A stretch of 11,886 nt of DNA from Gammaproteobacteria bacterium (GTDB lineage Bacteria; Pseudomonadota; Gammaproteobacteria; Thiohalomonadales; Thiohalomonadaceae): positions 1 through 11,886 of the forward strand of contig JAPHSO010000196.1 of assembly GCA_026193675.1 (NCBI GenBank), given 5' to 3'. This document shows positions 6,905 to 11,886 of the stretch, piece after piece. The translations under genes and the position numbers were made by a program. The notes under the pieces are model-generated. The model was not told the DNA's origin. It did no database searches and saw only the letters and a program-made list of their open reading frames with translations. Each line of letters starts with the position of its first letter. Within the stretch, counting starts at the first letter, position 1.

Positions 6905-7759
6905 ATGCGAAATCGGCCATCAATTCGACTCATTTCTGGGATAGCGCTGCTATTTCTGGCACCGCTGGTTGCGGCCGAGAACTACTATCGTTGGCAGGAT
7001 AGTCAGGGCGTTCAACACTACACGGAGTTACCGCCAGCCGGGGTGGATGTTGAGACTATCTCTGTTGAGAGTGGTCATGGCTTTCATCGAGTGGCAAAGG
7101 TTTACGATGGCGATACGGTGCTACTCGAGAACGGCATGAAGATCCGCCTGATCGGCATCAATACCCCTGAAATTGCCCATCGTAATCGCCCCGAAGATCC
7201 GGGTGGTGAAGTTGCAAGTCGGTTTTTAAAGAGGCTCATTGAGGGCAAGTTGGTAAGACTTGAGTACGGGGCAGAGCGCCATGACAAGTACCAGCGTGTT
7301 CTGGCGCATCTGTTTACTGAGCAGGGCGAGAATATCAATGCGCGGATCCTCAAAGAGGGGCTTGCCCATGCGGTGGTCAAGCTGCCCAACATCCGCCTTA
7401 TCGAGGCCTACTTTAGTGCTGAAAATGAGGCGCGTTCCCTGCAATTGGGTATCTGGTCTCTACCGCAGTTTCAAATATATCCTGTTGAGCAGGCCGGTGA
7501 ATTTCGCAACACCTTTCGTCGTTTGAGTGGGCTGGTCAAGAGGGTTGAGGAGAAACGTAGCGCCTGGTTACTCCATTTTAATCGTGGTGTGAAGGTGTTG
7601 ATTCGGAAGGAGCATTTGAAACCATTTATGGATCAGAATCGCCATCCTGAACAGCTGGTGGGCAAACATATTTTATTCAGGGGTTGGGTTCACCAGAGTC
7701 GAGGGGCACCATTAATCAGGCTCTATCACCCCAAAATGATTGAGCAAGTTGACGGTTAA
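6905..7759 (+). CDS. Secreted thermonuclease (DUF4124 plus SNase domain)
   Basis: A 284-residue exported nuclease. A signal peptide (residues 1-24, cut after LVAA) precedes a DUF4124 domain (about 26-45, YYRWQDSQGVQHYTELPP). The staphylococcal-nuclease-like fold occupies about 61-186 and includes the VYDGDT (D68, D70), IRLIGINTPE (R81, E89) and DKYQRVLAHLF (R131) motifs. These match the catalytic Arg, Glu and Arg and the metal-binding Asp of SNase. The position of calcium ligand Asp40 is Asn86, a substitution that also occurs in other SNase homologues. The C-terminal 90 residues carry no motif I can name, although they resemble a small beta domain. It should cleave extracellular or periplasmic DNA/RNA for defence, biofilm turnover or phosphate supply. 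The ATG at 6905 is the only start that keeps the signal peptide. It is transcribed away from the SafE-like gene. Confidence 0.88.
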   Translation: MRNRPSIRLISGIALLFLAPLVAAENYYRWQDSQGVQHYTELPPAGVDVETISVESGHGFHRVAKVYDGDTVLLENGMKIRLIGINTPEIAHRNRPEDPGGEVASRFLKRLIEGKLVRLEYGAERHDKYQRVLAHLFTEQGENINARILKEGLAHAVVKLPNIRLIEAYFSAENEARSLQLGIWSLPQFQIYPVEQAGEFRNTFRRLSGLVKRVEEKRSAWLLHFNRGVKVLIRKEHLKPFMDQNRHPEQLVGKHILFRGWVHQSRGAPLIRLYHPKMIEQVDG

Positions 7760-7773
7760 GTTTTTCCACCTCT

Positions 7774-7804
7774 TTAATTGAGTTAATATATCCACATCAA
7801 TTAA
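7774..7804. promoter_or_regulatory. AT-rich inverted repeat in the pyrE leader
   Basis: TTAATTGA (7774-7781) and TCAATTAA (7797-7804) are perfect 8-base inverted arms with a 15-base spacer. They lie in the 88-base gap before pyrE, the most AT-rich stretch of this area and the likely promoter. TTGAGT followed 17 bases later by TTAATT is a weak -35/-10 candidate embedded in the repeat. No attenuator-like GC-rich hairpin with a U-run is visible before pyrE. AT-richness makes chance occurrence fairly easy. Confidence 0.3.
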
Positions 7805-7847
7805 TTTAACGTTGTGGGCGTATCAAGCGTCTGCCGGAGAACAGTGA

Positions 7848-8492
7848 ATGCAAGACTATAAGCAGGAATTTATCCAGTTTGCCCTCGATAACGGGGTGCT
7901 TAAGTTTGGTGAATTTACCCTCAAATCTGGCCGAGTTAGCCCCTATTTCTTCAATGCGGGTCTCTTTAATACGGGTGATCAACTTGCTCAGCTGGGACGT
8001 TTCTATGCGGCGGCGATTGTCGATTCCAAAATTGAGTTTGATGTCCTGTTTGGCCCTGCCTACAAGGGGATTCCACTGGCGACCACAGCAGCTGTGGCAC
8101 TCTCTGAGCACCACAGTATCAATACCCCTTACTGCTTTAATCGCAAGGAGGCGAAGGATCACGGTGAAGGAGGCAACCTGGTGGGAGCGGGCCTCGATGG
8201 TAAGGTATTGATTATTGATGATGTGATTACTGCCGGTACAGCGATTCGTGAGGCGATGGATATTATCGATGCCAATAGCGCCAAGGCGGCAGGTGTGGTG
8301 ATTGCTCTGGATCGTCAGGAGCGTGGCAAAGGTGAACAGTCAGCGATTCAGGAGGTTGAAGCCAATTTTGGCATTGAGGTTGTCAGCATTATCACGCTGG
8401 CCGATCTGCTGCAGTTCCTGGAGGGAAATAGTGCGATGGATCAAAATCGAGAGGCTGTTGAGGCGTATCGTAATCAGTATGGAGTTAGTTAA
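7848..8492 (+). CDS. pyrE: Orotate phosphoribosyltransferase
   Basis: A 214-residue cytoplasmic enzyme (E. coli PyrE is 213). It joins orotate to PRPP to give orotidine 5'-phosphate in the fifth step of de novo pyrimidine synthesis. Diagnostic motifs are KSGRVSPYFFNAGLF (26-40), FGPAYKGIPLA (68-78), FNRKEAKDHGEGG (97-109, the flexible catalytic loop) and the PRPP-binding signature VLIIDDVITAGTAIREA (120-136). The start is set by GGAG at 7836-7839, eight bases before the ATG. The gene faces slmA/argB/dut, matching the pyrE-slmA-dut neighbourhood of many gammaproteobacteria, but with one extra gene between. The stop TAA directly abuts the ATG of that next gene, so the two are probably co-transcribed. 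Confidence 0.97.
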   Translation: MQDYKQEFIQFALDNGVLKFGEFTLKSGRVSPYFFNAGLFNTGDQLAQLGRFYAAAIVDSKIEFDVLFGPAYKGIPLATTAAVALSEHHSINTPYCFNRKEAKDHGEGGNLVGAGLDGKVLIIDDVITAGTAIREAMDIIDANSAKAAGVVIALDRQERGKGEQSAIQEVEANFGIEVVSIITLADLLQFLEGNSAMDQNREAVEAYRNQYGVS

Positions 8493-9122
8493 ATGAGAAT
8501 CTTTCGCGCAATCCTGCTTTTTAGTGCAACCCTGTTCTATCTACAGAGTGGCGTGGCGGCGATTAAATGCTGGACCAATAATGAGGGATATCGCGAGTGC
8601 GGTAATGCGGTACCTCCCGAATATGCTCAAAAAGAGACGCGCACCCTCAATGATCGAGGCGTGACCACCGCCATCAAGCAGCGAGCCAAGACACGAGAAG
8701 AGCTGCTACGTGAGCAGCAGATGTTGACAGCAAAAGAGTCCAAAGCGCAGGAAGAGAAGCGAAAGCGGGATGAGCAAGATGCCAAAGATCGGGTTCTACT
8801 CTCTACATTCCTGAAGCCGGAGGAGATTCTTGCTGCGCGTGATCGCAAGATTGCGGTCTTTGATGGTTATCTTGAACTGAGTCAGATCACCCTCAATAAT
8901 CTCAATGAGAAGCTAAACTATGAGCAGAGCAAAGTGGCCGACCTGGAGAGACAGGGGCAGAAGGTTCCTGAGGCGGCAGTTACGGAGATCAACTCACTGC
9001 GCAAGCAGATTAAGGATAAAGAGCACTTTATTGCTCAGAAGGAGCTGGAAAAGCAGCAGCTACGTGAAAAGTATGATGCTGATCACAAGCGCTTTATTGA
9101 GCTGATGGAGCGACAAAGATAG
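8493..9122 (+). CDS. Secreted coiled-coil protein with DUF4124-like N-terminus
   Basis: A 209-residue protein of unknown function. A signal peptide (residues 1-23, cut after GVAA) precedes a short DUF4124-like motif (about 24-46: IKCWTNNEGYRECGNAVPPE) with two cysteines (C26, C36) that could form a disulfide. The rest is highly charged and predicted coiled coil, in two stretches: about 62-105 (Glu/Lys/Arg-rich) and about 125-205. It is therefore probably periplasmic and elongated. The ATG follows the pyrE TAA with no gap, and GGAG eight bases upstream inside pyrE supports the start. The last 29 bases overlap the 3' end of slmA on the other strand. The reading frame is well kept and looks like a real gene. 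I cannot assign a role. Confidence 0.83.
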   Translation: MRIFRAILLFSATLFYLQSGVAAIKCWTNNEGYRECGNAVPPEYAQKETRTLNDRGVTTAIKQRAKTREELLREQQMLTAKESKAQEEKRKRDEQDAKDRVLLSTFLKPEEILAARDRKIAVFDGYLELSQITLNNLNEKLNYEQSKVADLERQGQKVPEAAVTEINSLRKQIKDKEHFIAQKELEKQQLREKYDADHKRFIELMERQR

Positions 9123-9702
9123 CAGCAGCCATTGCCTGCCACTGACGTTGCCAATCTTCGGTTGGCTTGCGTTTAAAGTGGCTGCGAACATACTGATTCA
9201 TACGCCCTTCGGCCAGCGCCAGGAAGAGATTGGCACTGGAGGCGATGTGGACCTCTCGCTGCAGCTCGTTGGCAAGATTACTCTCACGCATGATCTGTTT
9301 GTACTGTGATTCGATCCGGTCAAAGAGTTGCACAATGCGAGTATGTAGACGTTCGTTCTCGCCAATCAGTGCATCTCCAATCATGATGCGGGTAATACCG
9401 GGATTGCGTTCTGAGAAGGTGAGCAGTAGTGCAGTTATCTTCTCGCAGCGGCCATACCCGCTGCTCTCCTCTTCAATGATTCGAGCAATCAGGCCGAATA
9501 GTGAATCCTCAATAAATTCGATGAGCCCCTCATACATGCGCGCTTTGCTGGGAAAGTGTCGATAGAGTGCCGCCTCGGAGACACCAACGGCCTTTGCCAG
9601 AGTGGCGGTGGTAATTCTCTGGCCAGGACTCACCTCGAGTTGGTGGGCAAGGGTTTCAAGAATTTGCTGACGGCGCGATGGCTTGCTCTTATCTTCGGAC
9701 AT
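9094..9702 (-). CDS. slmA: Nucleoid occlusion factor SlmA (TetR family)
   Basis: A 202-residue TetR-fold DNA-binding protein (E. coli SlmA is 198). SlmA binds sites on the chromosome and there blocks FtsZ assembly, so division does not cut the nucleoid. The N-terminal helix-turn-helix block RITTATLAKAVGVSEAALYR (29-48), then HFPSKARMYEGLIEFIEDSL (49-68) and SERNPGITRIM (98-108), closely follow known SlmA. The ATG at 9702 gives the usual short head (MSEDKSKPSRRQQIL) and has AGAAG just upstream. A TTG at 9771 would add 23 residues reaching into argB and is rejected. The gene lies 55 bases after argB on the same strand, probably in one operon with dut. Its 3' end overlaps the convergent coiled-coil gene by 29 bases, leaving no room for a terminator between them. 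Confidence 0.96.
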   Translation of the reverse strand: MSEDKSKPSRRQQILETLAHQLEVSPGQRITTATLAKAVGVSEAALYRHFPSKARMYEGLIEFIEDSLFGLIARIIEEESSGYGRCEKITALLLTFSERNPGITRIMIGDALIGENERLHTRIVQLFDRIESQYKQIMRESNLANELQREVHIASSANLFLALAEGRMNQYVRSHFKRKPTEDWQRQWQAMAAAIFVAPSAQ

Positions 9703-9757
9703 ATCTTCTGGAATTTTATGGGGTTGGGTTAAGAGAGTGCGGCTTAAGAAAGCGCTG

Positions 9758-10654
9758 TTAGCGGTTTTCAATCAGGGTGCCAACACCCTCATCAGTAAAG
9801 ATCTCTAATAGCAGCGCATGGGCCACACGACCATCAATTATATGGGCGCTGTTGACACCACCATGTACCGCATCGAGGGCACAACGAATCTTCGGTAGCA
9901 TGCCGCCATGAATCGTTCCATCTTCGATCAGTTTGTCGACCTTGCCGGCATTAAGTCCAGTTAGAATCTCGCCCTCTTTGTTGAGCAGTCCGGGTGTGTT
10001 GGTCAACAGGATCAGCTTTTCGGCGTTAAGTGATTCGGCCAGTTTACCGGCAACCAGGTCGGCGTTGATGTTGTAGGACTCTCCATCTTCGCCAACTCCG
10101 ATAGGGGCGATGACCGGGATAAAGTTGCCGTGAATCAGCATGTCGACCACTTCAGGTTGAATTGATGAGACCTAACCAACATGACCGATGTCGATAATCT
10201 CTGGCGCGTTCATCTCAGGAAGCTGGCTTTTGAACTGGAGTTTGCGGGCACGAATTAGCTCGGCATCTTTTCCGGTAAGGCCAACGGCGTTACCACCATT
10301 ATGGTTGATGAGGGAGACAATCTCTTTGTTGACCAGACCACCAAGCACCATCTGTACAATATCCATGGTCTCGCTATCGGTCACACGCATGCCGTCGATA
10401 AATTTACTCTCTTTACCGACACGTTCGAGCAGACTGCTGATCTGCGGGCCGCCACCGTGAACAATGATCGGATTCATTCCCACCAGTTTCATCAGTACAA
10501 CATCGCGAGCAAATCCCTGTTTGAGATTCTCATCGGTCATCGCATTGCCGCCATATTTTACAACAATGGTCTTACCCGAGAATTTACGAATATAGGGAAG
10601 TGCCTCGCCCAGAATATGGGCGTTATTCATCGCTTTTTCTAAATCAATGCTCAT
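9758..10654 (-). pseudogene. argB: Acetylglutamate kinase ArgB interrupted by in-frame TAG at codon 161
   Basis: ArgB phosphorylates N-acetyl-L-glutamate in the second step of arginine synthesis. The frame spans 298 codons, normal for the family. It carries KYGGNAM (33-39), VHGGGPQ (65-71), the GLTGKDAELI block (125-134), PVIAPIGVG, SYNINADLVAGK, LLTNTPGLL, GGMLPKIRCALDA and SAHIIDGR. All are in one frame, but codon 161 (10172-10174) is TAG just after DIGHVG, where the family has a conserved Glu (GHVGEV). One G-to-T change of GAG would explain it. As read, translation gives a 160-residue N-terminal piece; a GTG at 10150 could at best start the remainder. The rest shows no decay, so this is a very recent mutation, a sequence error, or a suppressed stop. 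The ATG at 10654 directly follows the upstream TAG. I call it a pseudogene provisionally. Confidence 0.9.
10172..10174 (-). other. Premature amber codon in argB
   Basis: The plus-strand bases CTA read TAG in the argB frame. The preceding codons give D-I-G-H-V-G and the following codons V-S-S-I-Q-P-E-V-V-D, so the frame is continuous with no insertion or deletion. Restoring plus-strand position 10174 from A to C would give GAG (Glu) and an intact family sequence. The next base is G (TAGG), which is not a known strong readthrough context. Confidence 0.9.
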
Positions 10655-11791
10655 CTATTTGGTTTCGTCGGTTGATTCACTGGACTGTTCTTCTGCAGGT
10701 TCAACATCTACATCAATATGGGTTTCGGAAAGTTTAGGTGGAGTGATGGCAGCAGCTTGGAAATCGCCCTGCTCACTCTCCTGCTCAACACCAAAGTGAC
10801 GTTTGATATCTTCTGCACACTTGCGCAGCTCTCCAAGCTTGATGGGTAAGACATGGTGCAGGCTCACTCCGGAACTCTTCATAAGAGAGAAGATGGTTGC
10901 TAAATCCTTTTTCAGGATCACCCGTACGCTGACAAGTGTGCCCCAGAAAATGGCGGCTACAAATAGTAGTGCAATTCCAAAATTGGCAAAGAAGAGGATG
11001 CGCTCTAATTGGGTCAGATTCATAACAACTGGTGTGGAGACGGCAACCTGAAACTGTGTGCCGGGAATGGTCTGTATCGCAACATTGCGATTTCCCTTGA
11101 GGCGAATATTTCCTGTCTGGGCGAATGAGAGTGGTTTATGGCTACCGATCTGCTGTTGCAACTCAATGTAGCTATCGCCGCTATCAATTTTAGTCAGCCA
11201 TTGATGGGTCAATTTTGGATCAAAGCTGAGTAGCAATTTTTTATCTGCTGATATGGGATAGGCGATATCAAGGTGTTGTTCAGATGTGCCGAATCGGTGC
11301 AGCTCCATCATCGGCCTGTTTTGTGATGCCAGCTCAAGACAGGCAAAGCTTAACGGTGGGGCAATCTCATCATCAGGTTGAGTGTTGGCATTGACAACAA
11401 CCTGACGAACAAGCTGTGGTAGCTGGGCACTAAAGCGCTCCTGAAGTGCTACCGGGAGAGAGGTCTCATTAGACGAGAGGCTGTTTAGGGCGTTACTGAT
11501 GCTCTCCTGTTTCATCATCATTTTGATCGACTCATTGAGCTGATCAAGGCGTGCGGAGAAGATGGCCGCGGTGCGTTGAGCGGTGGCCTGCTGTTGGTCT
11601 TTGTGGCTCTTCTCAATCTGTGTAACATAGAGAAGATAGCTGCTGTAACCACTGATCAGGGTGACGATTGCGACAAGCAGAAAACCGGCCCACACTATCT
11701 TGCCAATCGACAATCCCTGGAATTTGGGCGAGCGTCTGGTCTTCTCTTCCTCTACCTTGCTGCTTTTCTCTTTACGTTTAAATAGAGCCAT
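10655..11791 (-). CDS. Two-helix membrane protein resembling the N-terminal half of AlgC, without the mutase domain
   Basis: A 378-residue inner-membrane protein. A basic cytoplasmic head (1-29) leads to a first membrane helix (about 31-57). An extracytoplasmic domain of about 200 residues follows (58-264), starting with a helical Gln/Lys-rich part. After a second helix (about 265-289) comes a cytoplasmic tail that ends in a Glu/Ser/Thr-rich linker. This two-helix layout, set between dut and argB, matches the N-terminal extension of AlgC-type phosphomannomutase/phosphoglucomutase in many gammaproteobacteria. Here the TAG falls right where the mutase domain should begin, and argB starts at the next base. 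The ATG at 11791 has GAGAG eight bases upstream and sits five bases after the dut stop. No enzymatic motif is seen, and a sensor-like or scaffold role is only a guess. The AlgC link is inferred from position and topology. Confidence 0.75.
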   Translation of the reverse strand: MALFKRKEKSSKVEEEKTRRSPKFQGLSIGKIVWAGFLLVAIVTLISGYSSYLLYVTQIEKSHKDQQQATAQRTAAIFSARLDQLNESIKMMMKQESISNALNSLSSNETSLPVALQERFSAQLPQLVRQVVVNANTQPDDEIAPPLSFACLELASQNRPMMELHRFGTSEQHLDIAYPISADKKLLLSFDPKLTHQWLTKIDSGDSYIELQQQIGSHKPLSFAQTGNIRLKGNRNVAIQTIPGTQFQVAVSTPVVMNLTQLERILFFANFGIALLFVAAIFWGTLVSVRVILKKDLATIFSLMKSSGVSLHHVLPIKLGELRKCAEDIKRHFGVEQESEQGDFQAAAITPPKLSETHIDVDVEPAEEQSSESTDETK

Positions 11792-11796
11792 TCGTA

Positions 11797-11886
11797 CTAC
11801 TCTCTTCCTGTGTGACCAAATCCACCTGCTCCTCGCTGGCTTGACTCAAACTCATCCACTATCTCGAATTTGGCCTGAACCACCGG
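11797..11886 (-). CDS. dut: Deoxyuridine 5'-triphosphate nucleotidohydrolase, C-terminal end (partial)
   Basis: The last 29 codons of a minus-strand gene that runs off the right edge of the window. The visible C-terminus, FEIVDEFESSQRGAGGFGHT followed by GRE, holds the glycine-rich motif V of trimeric dUTPases (RGxGGFGxTG). This tail closes over the active site of the neighbouring subunit. Dut turns dUTP into dUMP and diphosphate, keeping uracil out of DNA and supplying dTMP synthesis. The stop TAG lies five bases before the ATG of the AlgC-N-like gene, so the genes are very likely co-transcribed. dut upstream of argB and slmA is common in gammaproteobacteria. The N-terminal catalytic motifs are outside the window. 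Confidence 0.93.
   Translation of the reverse strand, partial: PVVQAKFEIVDEFESSQRGAGGFGHTGRE

Noticed and set aside
7757..7766. T-run after the nuclease gene as a terminator
   Set aside because: No stable stem precedes the T-run.
9703..9771. TTG start adding 23 residues to SlmA
   Set aside because: It reaches into the argB 3' end, and the extra residues are unlike SlmA. ATG 9702 gives the usual length.
9758..11886. General recoding of TAG as a sense codon, suggested by the amber in argB
   Set aside because: Several genes here end in TAG at the expected family length (tonB, rhombosortase, sigma-54 activator, dut). Reading through the tonB TAG would run into the opposite gene's space with no family match.
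1..11886. tRNA, rRNA, CRISPR array, insertion sequence, phage or toxin-antitoxin genes
   Set aside because: No matching repeats, terminal inverted repeats, transposase motifs or cloverleaf sequences were seen on either strand by eye; a tRNA or Rfam scan could still find something small.

Overview
The window looks like a chromosomal segment of a gammaproteobacterium. SlmA, which replaces Noc as nucleoid-occlusion factor in this class, is recognisable. The dut / AlgC-N-terminal-like / argB / slmA block facing pyrE is a typical gammaproteobacterial neighbourhood, and a rhombosortase-type protease is present. Base composition looks near 50% GC and even throughout. I see no tRNA, rRNA, CRISPR array, insertion sequence, integrase or phage gene. 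No gene-free gap exceeds 300 bases; the largest are about 50-90 bases. A closer taxonomic placement (for example a sulfur oxidiser or symbiont) cannot be settled from this sequence.

Left arm (2-4453, + strand): six genes overlap or nearly overlap at their stop/start junctions. They are an exported, membrane-anchored protein with a Met/His-rich segment and a DUF4198/carboxypeptidase-regulatory-like domain (5' end outside the window), a NapH/NosR/CcoG-like membrane iron-sulfur protein, a CcdA/DsbD-like membrane protein with paired cysteines, and ExbB, ExbD and TonB. This reads as a single transcription unit that joins trans-membrane electron or thiol transfer to energised outer-membrane transport. 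Metal uptake, possibly copper or iron, is the best inference.

Middle block (4477-6846, - strand): a second CcdA/SafE-like membrane protein, a short sigma-54 activator with no sensory domain, and a rhombosortase. An 11-of-12 inverted repeat beside a TATAAT sequence lies just before the rhombosortase start.

Centre right (6905-9122, + strand): a secreted thermonuclease with an N-terminal DUF4124 domain, pyrE, and a secreted coiled-coil protein with a DUF4124-like head that abuts pyrE. The coiled-coil gene overlaps slmA tail to tail by 29 bases.

Right arm (9094-11886, - strand): the dut 3' end, then a membrane protein resembling the N-terminal half of gammaproteobacterial AlgC with no mutase domain, then argB, then slmA. 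argB has every family motif and normal total length, but codon 161 is an in-frame TAG where the family has a conserved Glu. It is the clearest anomaly here: a recent pseudogene, a suppressed stop, or a sequence error.
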